From Micrasema longulum (Eukaryota > Arthropoda > Insecta > Trichoptera > Brachycentridae), in NCBI GenBank assembly GCA_022494885.1, contig JAGVSM010001668.1, positions 62,001 through 126,000 of the forward strand: DNA of 64,000 nt, given 5' to 3'. Under the pieces are notes generated by a model. It was not told where the DNA came from and did not search any database. It saw only the letters and a program-made list of their open reading frames with translations. The position numbers and the translations under genes are program-made. This document shows, in pieces, positions 41,401-46,533 of this stretch; within the stretch, counting starts at the first letter, position 1, and each line of letters opens with the position of its first letter.

Positions 41401-44400
41401 GTCTGAGTCTTTTGTTTAGTTTTGTCTGGTAGTTTATTGTATAATTTTAGTCCCCGGTTTATTAGTCTCGACTGTCCTTGTCTCGTTTTAGAAGGTTGTA
41501 TATTATATTTTTCTGATGTTCTCGTATTGTGTCCATGTTTACTACAATTTTTTTCAAGTTTTCGTTCTTCGTCTACAATTACATCAGTGGCTAATGTATG
41601 AATACATTATAAGGATTCTAGTTTAAAAAGTTCAGTTACATGTAATTGCTCAGTTTGTTTGAAAAGTTCTTTAGTTGTTGTTAGAAAGGGAAGGTCATAT
41701 ACTAACTTTAATATTTTATTTTGCTGTCTTTGTAGTTCCCCATAGAAGTTGCATATAATATATTTTAGTCTTTACATAGGGTTCGTATATAAGATTTTTT
41801 CTGTTTTTGGAACAAAGTTTTTGATTTAAAAAAAAGATTCGATAATGTCCCCACTTTCCTAATTAAATTGTTGATATTTATTTCATTTTATTTGGGATTT
41901 TTACAGCTATTACATAAACAAAATAATTAGAAAAATCTTAACAATGCTAAAGCCAATTAAAAAAATCCATATGAAGCCACTTAATGGCTTTGCCAATATA
42001 GCAAAGAAGAGAAGTTTAGTAATTGTATTTGTGTGACGTTTGTATTCATGTGAATGTGAATGTGTGTATGCGTGAATGAATGAGGGAGAGGATACATGTG
42101 CGTGTGGGAATGAATGAGAGAGAGGGTGCGTGTGTGTGGGTGCGTAAGTATGAAAAAAAATAATTGTTTAAAACTTGTAAATTGTATTAAAAATGGTACA
42201 ATAAAGAGCTAAGTAAAAAGTTAGAAACCTTTTTGTTAAAATTCAAATGACGAAATTACATAAATTGTTTTTTTTTTTTAAAGTATGTTAAATTTCAAAA
42301 CCGTATTCTGAAAAAAAAAAGCATTTTATTTTAAAATTTAACTGATACATCGAATGAATAATGTGCGACGAGTCCTATACAATACAGTAGGTAGCCACAA
42401 TATGAATCGTCCATGCGAATTGTCTGTCTATTGTTAGTCCTGAGTATTTAATTACTTATTCATAAAAATTGCCAGATACCGCCTCTCCTCTTAAGGGCTT
42501 TAATACAGATAGCATTCACTTGCGGGTAACGGACACGAGTATAGCAATCAATCAATATACAATACTTTTCCGCCAGCGGTGACGTAACTCGCACATTGTG
42601 ACAACCCTGTCCGCTCGCGAGCGTGTATAATGTATAACTTATAACTACACTACGATCTGTTGTGCGCCGCGAGGTCAACGGCTGACGGCGGTCGTTGCTC
42701 CGCGAGTTTGACCCACTGAGCGAGCGCCAATAATACGTACGATATAATAATATAATATTATGTTGTGGGTATTCTGACTACCTACGTGCGCGGGCATTGA
42801 AATGCCTCAGCGCCGTTACGGCACGTCGCGCGTCGCAGTCGTATTGTTGGTAACGCCGCGCGGGAAAGCTTACAACAGCAGGCGCCAGCGACATCTGTAC
42901 GCCGATAGCGGAAATTAGTTTGACGTCGGTAAAGCAAATTGCAGAAGCCTTTTGCTTTTCATTTTCTCAAACAATAACTATTATTAATTTCAATACTTTC
43001 CTAAGTTCATTTGTTTATTCACATAGGTCCATTATAAGGTACGAGTATATAATTTAGGGAAGTAAATTGAAAAATAATTTATTATGTTTAGGTTCCATGA
43101 TTAATTAAGTCATTTTTCTTTTACTTTTTTTAATGTATTTATCGAAATAAACGGCACTTGATGCCTTAAAAATGTTAGTTACAAATACAGTTAAATATAC
43201 ATAGATGTAAGTATAATTATAAGTAATACAGAGCATTAAAAACAATATTATTAATTTACAAATTAAGAAAGCCTAAAAAAGATAAACAATATAAAAAATT
43301 ATTACTAGTTATAAAGTTATTGTAAAAATAATAATTTGGCATTAGAAATACTTTGAGCCAGTACAAAAACAATTTTGAATAAAACACATAAAAAAATATA
43401 AAAAAATATATTACAATATTTCAGTTTGTCCAAATGTTTGTAGACCAAAGACTGGATTTCACCCCCTCCGGAATCATTAAGATTAACAAATTACAACAGG
43501 GATGGAGAATACCCTAGAAAAAGGAATATGGAAGTCTAGGTATTTACAGGACTTATGACCTGTCATTGGCTGGTTTAAGTGGCCACTTTACACACCGTGT
43601 AACGCTCACCATTTTGCCTATGTTTGAACATCCATATTTCTTCAATTCTTTCATTTGTTGATTTTAGTGAAGATAAAGAGCTAAAACCTTTATTGTTGTG
43701 AAGAGATTCATCTAACTGATTTATTTCACTTACATACTAGAATTAAACGGTATTTTGTTACACGGTGTGTAAAGTGGCCACTTAAACGTAGTACTTTATA
43801 TAATTGGTACACAAATTATTTATATTTTTATGTATTTCATTTGCTTTAAATTTGTTTCATTATATATTATACTATATTAATGCTGGCGGCCTCCGTCGTG
43901 TAGTGGTCAAGACGCTTGACTCACGCACGGAAGGTTCCGGGTTCGATTCCCGGTGAGAACACAAAAATTTAAAAATGTGATTTTTCTCAAGCCTGGTTGT
44001 TCTGTAATGTAATTCACCACTGTAATTGGGCCTCCCAATTATTGGGCCAAAAATTATTTATGTTGAAGTAACATGTATTCTTGGCAAATATATATACTTT
44101 ATATTTGTATAATAATGATTTTTAATTTCTTACATTTGATTAGCTGGGCATTTATAATTAAGTAGTTTTAGTTTTTCTTTTTTATGTTATTGTTTTATTA
44201 GTATAGGACTACTTACGCTCTAAAGATAAAAAATCTCCATCTTAGAACAGGAGCTGTGCCATGTTAGATGGAGACTATCATAAACAGAGAACACTCTGTT
44301 TTCATTTTACATTAATTGGTTTTATATAGATTACCTGCTATTAAGTATGTATATTATTTTTTTGCAATAAATTTATAAATAAAATGAATAAATAAACCTG

Positions 44401-46533
44401 CCAATGACAGGGCATAAGCCCTGTAAATACCTAGACTTCCATATTCCCTTTCTAGTGTATTCTCCATCCCTTTTTTAATTTGTTAAAAAAATTTATGTAT
44501 TATTATTTTAAACTAATACTTGGGTAAGTAGTATATATTTATGTATAAAAATATAAAATGATGTTGAAAAAATGATAAAGAGAAATATTTTGTACTTATA
44601 AATATAATCAAGAAAATAAACGAAAAAGGAAAAAAAAAACACTAATAAAGAAGTTTAAATAATTTTGAACAATACTAAATAGTAAAAAAAAAGAAAAATT
44701 GTTGTCTAGAACTTTTAGGAATTATTTATATATATATTGGTTTGTTTTATTTACGTGAAAATCTAATATAGTATACTCGTATTTTATAACAAAAACATTT
44801 GTATGGTAGTTATATTTCTACCCAACCAAGAATGTATGTATTGGCGTTGGCTCCTGCTAATATCTGTTTTTTTTTGTTGTAATTAATGCCTGTCTATATA
44901 AATTTTGTTTTGTTTCAGAAGAAGAGCTAGAGGGAATCCAGGATCGCTACGTGCAAGCGTTACGGAGTTTCCTCCAGCACACAGCCCCGCATCACCCTGC
45001 GAGATTGCATGATCTCTTCGCTAGAATACCCGAGGTAAGTAAAGATCAATGTATGAATATTTTACATTATCCAACAAGCCCTGTTTTTATATGTATAAAA
45101 TAAACAAAACCATAGACTCCAATGATTCCTATTACAATGTGAATGTCATTGTTTGTATAATGTAGTGTTTTTTTACTTAACCTAAAAAAAACTATTATAA
45201 ATTAGAATGAACTCCTTTTCTGGCTTGGAAAGAGGTTTGTACTATATTTAGCCAGGATAATGTAATTTTTTTAAAAGAATAAATAAATCAATAGTATATT
45301 ACAGAAAATTATATATAAAAACATTTATTATAAACTTTTAAATTCAATAGGTAGGTACTAAAAGTTTAATAAGACAATCTATATTTTTTAGAAAGAAGAC
45401 TAATACTTAAATATGCAAATTTTGAATAACCAGCAACCGGTTTCATCGCTTTCTGATATTTGACTTAAATCACAAAAGCCCTTACATGGCACTGCAGATT
45501 AAACAAACACCTTGCTAGAATGAACCTTTCTGAAACTTCTAGATGTAGGTTCTGCAGTGTAGATGAGGAAACACCTATACACATTATACCTGAATGTGAT
45601 GCTTTATATCATAAAAGAAGCTGCATCCTCGGGGGACCACTAGTTGAACCTAAGGATGTTAAAGAGCTCGCCCCCTACCTAATAGTTTGTTACTTTAAGA
45701 ATCTAGGCTTGGAGGGAGACATTTAGCAAAATGAGAACTCCCGCCTTCCGCACAGTAGACAGGCTCTTTAAAGACTTGAGCTTGGAGGGCTAGAGCTAAT
45801 TAGCGGGGATCCATTAGATCTTTACAGGTCGCGGTGACGTCAGGAGCTAATGTAGCACTGACACCCACTTCAAAGATTATGAGTGGGAAACTTACATCCA
45901 CATTTTTTTAATAACCGGTAACCAGTTTCATTGCTTTTGCAACATTGCAACATTAAATATTTTTACAAAATCTCTAACAAAAAATAATTCAAAATGATAT
46001 AACACAAATTTTTATTTTTTTGGTCTGAAGGATCTTTAAAAGTTACAGGGTTTATATTTTACTGAGTTTGACTACAAAATACAACGAAACCTTTTTTAGA
46101 CTAAGGATACGTTCCACGCAGTACTGTGACAAAAAAATTTAGTGACCCTTATAAAATAATATACAATTTAAAAATAAATTGTAATATTGAGTGGAGGGTA
46201 GGTATGTTATAAAGATGATAAATTGTTCCATTTAGCTGCTCTAAAATTTGAACTCTAAAAGTATGCGACTAATATTAGTTTAGGTTTCAATATAAAAGTT
46301 ATTTATTATGATAACTTTATTTGCATGTATTTTTTCTCTTGAGCTTCGTTAACATTGTGATAGGACATCTTACTCAACTTTCCAAGGTAAAGAATACCTT
46401 TGTAATGCTTGTGTTATTTGTATAAATCTACAACATTTGAATTTCCTTTCAGATCCAAGCAGCAGCAGCACTATTGTTGGAGAGCAAGATGTTCTACGTG
46501 CCCTTCGTACTAAATTCGGCCGAGGTTAGGTAG
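10329..46533 (+). CDS. Hr4: Hr4 orphan nuclear receptor (NR6A-type), 5' end outside or unrecognised
   Basis: Five exons (10329-11411, 12038-12660, 21745-21937, 44919-45034, 46453-46533) join in frame through GT-AG introns into 698 residues. Order: Pro/Gly-rich N-terminus, two C4 zinc fingers with P-box CEGCKG (11198-11410), a basic C-terminal extension and hinge, then a ligand-binding domain with the LPF-containing helix 3-5 region in exon 2, continued in three short exons. The finger and the basic stretch after it match what I know of insect Hr4/GRF. Family knowledge: Hr4 is a nuclear ecdysone-response transcription factor, binds extended half-sites as an NR6A relative, and acts in moulting, metamorphosis and oogenesis. 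The leftmost exon starts with two bases of a split codon, so at least one upstream coding exon is missing from my model. I infer identity from the protein alone; no alignment was run. Confidence 0.93.
11412..12037 (+). other. Hr4: Hr4 intron between exons a and b
   Basis: Short AT-rich intron starting GTAAAT and ending TCTCCACAG. I see no second coding exon or transposon tail in it. It splits the Ala codon right after the second zinc finger. Confidence 0.85.
12038..12660 (+). CDS. Hr4: Hr4 exon b: C-terminal extension, hinge and start of the ligand-binding domain
   Basis: Acceptor TTTCTCCACAG ends at 12037; CC completes the Ala codon split across the 626-bp intron. The exon begins [18 protein letters not shown] and a Lys-rich stretch, the extension that in NR6A receptors contacts bases 5' of the half-site. 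A Ser/Glu/Arg low-complexity segment encoded by AGAG repeats (12283-12312) marks the hinge. The ligand-binding domain starts near 12340 ([13 protein letters not shown]) and includes [16 protein letters not shown]. The donor GAG|GTATGT lies at 12660/12661, phase 0. An open frame runs on past the donor for 26 codons, which I treat as read-through, not coding. Confidence 0.93.
13309..14315 (-). mobile_element. LINE reverse-transcriptase fossil, interrupted by another LINE tail
   Basis: Minus-strand pieces: [17 protein letters not shown] and [12 protein letters not shown] (13980-14315) are RT motifs. Then [12 protein letters not shown] and [11 protein letters not shown] (13522-13767) are the thumb. 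Between them, 13790-13972 matches the tail of the LINE at 25615-25800, so a second LINE inserted or the copy rearranged. The palm region with the catalytic YADD is missing. Confidence 0.8.
14815..15000 (+). mobile_element. RTE-like LINE fragment
   Basis: The DNA from GGAGTCCTGGTGCCGACCC onward encodes a broken version of LVP..VYGSEVWNWKNKDESR, the RTE segment just before the motif seen at 7887. The frame is disrupted. Confidence 0.65.
15104..15174 (+). repeat. tRNA-like SINE head, not a tRNA gene
   Basis: A-box-like TGGTGTAATGG and B-box GGTTCGATTCC are intact and an anticodon-like stem is present. The 5' GGCCTTG cannot pair with the 3' TATGGTT, so a functional tRNA is unlikely. A LINE-like TTTATTTA tail follows directly. 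Confidence 0.6.
15180..15560 (-). mobile_element. LINE C-terminal tail
   Basis: The minus strand reads [20 protein letters not shown] then LFTFKSRLK, the common end of insect LINE ORF2 proteins. It ends in a TTTA-type tail at 15181-15195. Confidence 0.75.
15724..15975 (+). repeat. Dispersed repeat, direct copy at 31865-32090
   Basis: Shares GAGAACCTGATGCCTTGTAA, TATATGGCCCAGCCAACC and ACTCAGTATTTTGCTGTTTT with the copy 16 kb away, in the same orientation. No coding sense was seen. Confidence 0.75.
16003..16385 (+). repeat. (TTTTA)n pentanucleotide satellite
   Basis: About 380 bp of near-perfect TTTTA units with occasional 4- or 6-base units and a few G substitutions, mostly in its second half. 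Confidence 0.95.
16388..16424. repeat. Perfect 16-bp hairpin next to the satellite
   Basis: AAATTTATTTTGCTTT (16388-16403) and its exact inverse (16409-16424) are separated by GGCAT. Confidence 0.85.
16575..17135 (-). mobile_element. RTE-like LINE fragment with YADD
   Basis: The minus strand contains [18 protein letters not shown], the RT catalytic motif, followed downstream by [18 protein letters not shown], the usual RTE segment after the palm. A stop codon and frame changes show it is dead. Confidence 0.75.
17205..17560 (-). mobile_element. RTE-like LINE 3' end
   Basis: The minus strand reads [20 protein letters not shown], then [20 protein letters not shown], ending in CCTACCCTTACGGGGAAACG and a GTTTG tail. 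It is closely related to 7887 and 54005. Confidence 0.85.
17942..18017 (-). promoter_or_regulatory. Core-promoter-like block on the minus strand
   Basis: Reading the minus strand: CCAAT at 18017-18013, TATATAAG at 17977-17970, and an initiator-like TCAGAG with its A at 17945. The A lies 32 bases after the first T of the TATA box and about 70 after CCAAT. The surrounding 200 bp is GC-rich inside an AT-rich intron. The first good-context ATG downstream (ACCATGG, 17826-17824) opens only 38 codons. It could be an antisense or nested transcript start, or a transposon promoter. Confidence 0.45.
18383..18897. repeat. Fold-back family copy 4, nearly complete
   Basis: Left arm CAACAGAGAGGGAAAACATT through CACTTTACACACC, unique core, right arm as the inverse, then the end motif ...TACTCAAACATTGTT. 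The arms pair over about 120 bp. No flanking duplication is convincing. Confidence 0.85.
18928..19000. repeat. CAT microsatellite and a widespread insect LINE end
   Basis: CATCATCATCATCATCATCA is followed by GCCGTCTC and AACATAGGCCTCCCCC. The last resembles a common insect LINE 3' UTR. Confidence 0.5.
19014..19086 (+). repeat. Short dispersed family B, copy 3
   Basis: Contains TTGTTCATTGTGATCGCTGA, GCATGTTTTTAAGCACGTCG and TTGAGCTAC. Confidence 0.75.
19402..19662 (-). mobile_element. RNase-H LINE C-terminal fragment
   Basis: The minus strand reads [19 protein letters not shown] then [16 protein letters not shown]. This is the GHG/H.L..CP pattern of R1/jockey-type LINE ends. Confidence 0.75.
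19985..20260 (+). mobile_element. RTE-like RT fragment
   Basis: Reads [19 protein letters not shown], then [20 protein letters not shown]. These are the first RT motifs of RTE elements, with internal stops. Confidence 0.75.
20551..21256 (-). mobile_element. LINE reverse-transcriptase fragment
   Basis: The minus strand reads [17 protein letters not shown], then [20 protein letters not shown], then [20 protein letters not shown] and [11 protein letters not shown], across two frameshifts. A fold-back copy sits exactly at its 5' edge. Confidence 0.85.
21271..21532. repeat. Fold-back family copy 5 with perfect 14-bp duplication
   Basis: A short 262-bp copy: end motif CAATATTTTGAGTTTG, truncated core, inverted arm. 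It is flanked by ATTTCCTTAATAAA at 21257-21270 and 21533-21546, identical at all 14 bases. Confidence 0.9.
21745..21937 (+). CDS. Hr4: Hr4 exon c: ligand-binding domain, middle helices
   Basis: The acceptor CACTTGTCCAG ends at 21744. The exon reads [12 protein letters not shown] and continues to [10 protein letters not shown], ending with one base before GTGAGT at 21938. It fits the helix 7-9 part of a nuclear-receptor ligand-binding domain and joins both neighbouring exons in phase (0 in, 1 out). It is separated from exon b by 9.1 kb and from exon d by 23.0 kb of repeat-rich intron. Third codon positions are strongly G/C, unlike the surrounding intron. Confidence 0.92.
22015..22985 (+). mobile_element. 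LINE reverse transcriptase, palm to C-terminus
   Basis: Reads [20 protein letters not shown] near 22140, then [40 protein letters not shown] and [16 protein letters not shown], ending near [16 protein letters not shown]. At least two stops and a frame shift. It is the longest LINE piece here. Confidence 0.9.
23150..23395. repeat. Fold-back family copy 6, partial
   Basis: Arm AAGTCTAGGCATCTACAGGG and part of the core to CATCTGTTGATG, then a short inverse CATCAACAGATCAATC. Confidence 0.75.
23537..23596. repeat. Imperfect hairpin before a Tigger-like end
   Basis: CTTTGTGTTAAATCACTAAA and TTTAGTGATTTTACGCAAAG pair with two mismatches around a 17-base loop. Confidence 0.6.
23621..23690 (+). mobile_element. 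Solitary pogo/Tigger-like terminus
   Basis: TA followed by CAGTAGAACCTCGTTCATCC and two further ATCCGGATAAT motifs match the usual ends of pogo-class elements. No matching opposite end was found. Confidence 0.6.
23703..24650. repeat. Fold-back family copy 7, split by a LINE
   Basis: Core and arm run to CCAGCCAATAACT (23951) and resume at GGTCATAAGCC (24573). The insert 23952-24565 is flanked by AATAACT on both sides. Confidence 0.9.
23952..24565 (+). mobile_element. 5'-truncated LINE inserted in fold-back copy 7
   Basis: Reads [20 protein letters not shown] then [20 protein letters not shown], an RT tail. The 3' UTR ends in (AAAT)n. The 7-bp duplication AATAACT marks it as a real insertion event. 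Confidence 0.85.
24770..24924 (-). pseudogene. MADF/SANT-like N-terminal fragment
   Basis: The minus-strand ATG (24921-24919, or the ATG further inside, 24903-24901) reads [20 protein letters not shown], then [10 protein letters not shown]. This follows the W..E..E.LI.LV..H..LY start of MADF-type Myb/SANT domains, found in insect transcription factors and in Harbinger-class DNA-binding proteins. The frame drifts into AT-rich sequence after about 45 residues and runs into fold-back copy 7. It is either a truncated gene or transposon piece, or a first exon whose donor I cannot place. Confidence 0.45.
25085..25190 (-). repeat. tRNA-like SINE fragment
   Basis: The minus strand has GGGTTTGATTCCCGCC, a B-box-like segment, preceded by a degenerate A-box. 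Confidence 0.45.
25535..25600 (-). repeat. Short dispersed family B, copy 4
   Basis: TAGTTCAATCAAAAATAACT and GACGTGCTTAAAAACATGCT through GCGATCACGAT. Confidence 0.75.
25615..26100 (-). mobile_element. LINE C-terminal fragment with tail
   Basis: The minus strand reads [20 protein letters not shown] then [20 protein letters not shown]. The 3' part (25615-25800) is the same as the insert at 13790-13972. Confidence 0.8.
27290..27350. repeat. Short repeat family D, copy 1
   Basis: TATAGCGCCATTTTCGTGAA and AAGGGCGCTGTACA. It recurs at 29880-29930 and 36405-36465, bounded by AGCGCC and GGCGCT. Confidence 0.6.
27351..28199. other. Unassigned sequence
   Basis: Contains a slightly GC-richer patch at 27780-27890 without a reading frame I recognise. 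Confidence 0.4.
28200..28350 (-). repeat. tRNA-derived SINE family S2, 3' part
   Basis: The inverse matches 40540-40670, ending in the same GAT-type microsatellite (28203-28217). Confidence 0.7.
28363..28531 (-). repeat. tRNA-derived SINE family S1, copy 1
   Basis: The minus strand starts GGCCTCCGCCGGTGTAATGG, carries a B-box (GGGTTCGATACCC), then ACACAAAAAT, a TTCTCAATCCTGGGTG motif and an A-rich end. Confidence 0.85.
28742..28811 (-). repeat. Short dispersed family B, copy 5
   Basis: CAGCTCAATCAAAAATAACT, then GCGTGCTTAAAAACATGCTA and GCGATCACAAAGAACAA. Confidence 0.75.
28812..29234. other. Unassigned sequence between two family B copies
   Basis: A 90-codon minus-strand open frame is hydrophobic and AT-driven, with no recognisable domain. 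Confidence 0.35.
29235..29332 (+). repeat. Short dispersed family B, long variant, copy 6
   Basis: About 90% like 9711-9809 by eye, including GAGAAATTGTTATCACGTCG. Confidence 0.75.
29333..30371. other. Unassigned, with a GC-richer patch
   Basis: 29560-29760 is richer in CpG (ACGCCATTTTGGAATAACGC, a Pho/YY1-like GCCAT core). The rest is AT-rich low complexity, and its open frames are hydrophobic composition artefacts. Confidence 0.4.
30372..30948. mobile_element. Non-autonomous hAT-like element
   Basis: The left end CAGTGTTTCCCACC and right end GTGGGAAACACTG are inverted, the standard hAT terminus pattern. The inner side has TGCCTCATCGGCAT versus GGTGCCTCACCGGTG. The flanking 8 bases do not match well, so the duplication has decayed or an end is misplaced. 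No transposase is seen. Confidence 0.65.
31490..31677. repeat. Palindrome-rich MITE-like sequence with GACGTCAC motifs
   Basis: GTTTTACTGAGAC (31597) and GTCTCAGTAAAAC (31625) form a perfect 13-bp hairpin. GACGTCAC occurs twice here and a full TGACGTCA at 33327. Related end sequences appear at 6270-6300 and 33280-33300. Confidence 0.55.
31678..31745 (-). repeat. Unfilled copy of the repeat hosting fold-back copy 3
   Basis: The inverse matches 5690-5755 and then continues directly into CTCTCCTGCCACAC, the sequence found after the element at 6160-6175. Confidence 0.7.
31865..32090 (+). repeat. Dispersed repeat, direct copy of 15724-15975
   Basis: See the partner. Runs such as AAGCGTGGTTAAGGCTCTC are identical. 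Confidence 0.75.
33517..33669 (+). repeat. tRNA-derived SINE family S1, copy 2
   Basis: CTCCGTGGTGTAGTAGTTAA, B-box GGGTTCGATTCCC, ACACAAAAAATA, then TTTCTCAAGCCAGGACATTC and an A-rich end. Confidence 0.85.
33775..33893. repeat. Fold-back family copy 8, remnant
   Basis: TTGGCTGGTTTAAGTGGCCG followed directly by an inverted arm GCCTAGACTTCCACATTCC. The core is lost. Confidence 0.75.
35110..35560 (+). mobile_element. LINE RT tail, inverted partner at 41290-41770
   Basis: Encodes a degenerate [22 protein letters not shown] thumb region and C-terminus with many stops. The inverse partner 6 kb away shares sequence along its whole length. Confidence 0.75.
36165..36898. repeat. Fold-back family copy 9, full length, with 11-bp duplication and inner insertion
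   Basis: The 11 bases AATAAAGATAA flank it at 36154-36164 and 36899-36909. Order: end motif, arm, core, inverse arm. Between about 36388 and 36637 an extra 250 bp beginning TTTATTTATTTATT splits the core at CAGGCG/TGCCTAG and includes a family D repeat. Confidence 0.9.
37381..37402. mobile_element. hAT-like terminus
   Basis: CCACTTTGGGAATCACTG is the inverse of CAGTGATTCCCAAAGTGG, a textbook hAT end. The left end was not found. Confidence 0.5.
37530..37645 (+). repeat. tRNA-derived SINE family S2, damaged copy
   Basis: GCCTTGTGGTTTAGTGGTAA, a B-box CCGATTCCCGG, then GACATGAAACGTTTGTTTG, similar to 40480-40530. Confidence 0.6.
37713..37761 (+). repeat. Tandem duplication, period 26
   Basis: TGATGTGCTATGTGGAATTT occurs twice in a row. 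Confidence 0.85.
37771..38106 (+). repeat. Repeat unit A without the Tigger insert
   Basis: From ACCCTGGCAACACTAACGAA to TCTGGACTATTCTTAAT it matches 58290-60028 except for the 1.42-kb insert there. Confidence 0.9.
38928..39161 (-). CDS. Unrecognised 77-codon minus-strand ORF
   Basis: Starts [20 protein letters not shown] and ends [10 protein letters not shown]. Amino-acid composition is protein-like, not simple-sequence, and it sits close to an LTR-like segment. It could be a piece of a retroelement ORF. I do not recognise a domain and would not call it a gene. Confidence 0.25.
   Translation of the reverse strand: MNTLQNRTITSEIASRYTKLTNKAFFVKYYFNPPNLRNEVSNLNAFCKELFNKRNIAPFSFGPNNRINNKSYFTRVA
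39340..39975 (+). mobile_element. Possible solo LTR with primer-binding-site-like edge
   Basis: A TGTCACATATAATTT start, a polyadenylation-like AAATAAATAA near 39896 and a downstream ATTGGCGAGACCGTCG resemble LTR, R/U5 and primer-binding-site order. Inside, ACGCATCCTCGAGTGTT occurs twice, about 160 bp apart. No second LTR is in the window, so this is tentative. Confidence 0.3.
40408..40670 (+). repeat. tRNA-derived SINE family S2, most complete copy
   Basis: Head GTCTGCCTCATTGCGTAGTA, degenerate B-box GGGTTTGATTC, body with GGACTGGCGCCCGAAGCGC, and a GATGATGATAAT tail. Confidence 0.75.
40671..41289. other. Unassigned sequence
   Basis: No ORF and no recognised repeat. Confidence 0.4.
41290..41770 (-). 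mobile_element. LINE RT tail, inverse of 35110-35560
   Basis: The minus strand keeps pieces such as [16 protein letters not shown] and [17 protein letters not shown]. It is heavily degraded. Confidence 0.75.
41870..42160. repeat. LINE-like tail and TG-rich low complexity
   Basis: A TATTTCATTTTATTT start and many GTGTG/GAATGAATGAG runs. Similar GT-rich stretches are at 270-385 and 55015-55090. Confidence 0.45.
42480..42930. other. CpG-rich island within Hr4 intron c/d
   Basis: Includes GAGGTCAACGGCTGACGGCG, GTCGCGCGTCGCAGTCG and ACGCCGCGCGGGAAAGC. The surroundings are about 70% AT. No exon is evident. It may be an enhancer or promoter-like region. Confidence 0.4.
43418..44489. repeat. Fold-back family copy 10, split by a retroposon
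   Basis: End motif and left arm 43418-43740. The right arm is broken between ...GGCCACTTAAAC (43787) and CTGCCAATGACAGG (44398). TAAAC flanks the insert on both sides. Confidence 0.85.
43788..44392 (+). mobile_element. Retroposon insertion in fold-back copy 10, carrying a SINE S1
   Basis: A SINE S1 copy lies at 43888-44050 (GGCCTCCGTCGTGTAGTGGT, B-box GGGTTCGATTCCC). LINE-tail-like sequence follows and ends AAATGAATAAATAAAC. Confidence 0.75.
44919..45034 (+). CDS. Hr4: Hr4 exon d: ligand-binding domain, helix 10 region
   Basis: The polypyrimidine-rich acceptor TTTTGTTTCAG ends at 44918. AA plus the preceding G makes Glu, giving [18 protein letters not shown] and ending [10 protein letters not shown] before GTAAGT at 45035. 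Helix 9/10 of the receptor fold is the natural match, and the phases fit on both sides. The exon is short (116 bp) and would be missed by an ORF-length filter; I found it by continuing the reading frame from exon c. Confidence 0.9.
45475..45900 (+). mobile_element. RNase-H LINE C-terminal fragment in the last Hr4 intron
   Basis: Reads [19 protein letters not shown], then [20 protein letters not shown], ending KNLGLEGDI at 45725. Typical end of an R1/LOA-type LINE, followed by its 3' UTR (GGGGATCCATTAGATCTTTA). Confidence 0.85.
46453..46533 (+). CDS. Hr4: Hr4 last coding exon: C-terminal helices and stop
   Basis: Acceptor CCTTTCAG ends at 46452. The exon reads [19 protein letters not shown] and ends LNSAEVR with TAG at 46531-46533. 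In nuclear receptors this is the end of helix 10/11 plus the AF-2 position. The terminal LNSAEVR lacks a strong acidic activation-helix motif, which is expected for repressor-type NR6 proteins. It is 26 codons plus stop, too short to stand out alone, but it is the exact in-phase continuation of exon d. Confidence 0.9.
   Translation: MQAAAALLLESKMFYVPFVLNSAEVR

Larger units (their letters stand above)
21938..44918 (+). other. Hr4: Hr4 intron between exons c and d (23.0 kb)
   Basis: Starts GTGAGT and ends TTTCAG. Features are listed separately. The stretches 26101-27290, 31080-31480, 32110-33240, 33900-35100 and 38110-38920 are AT-rich and I recognise no gene in them. Confidence 0.85.
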
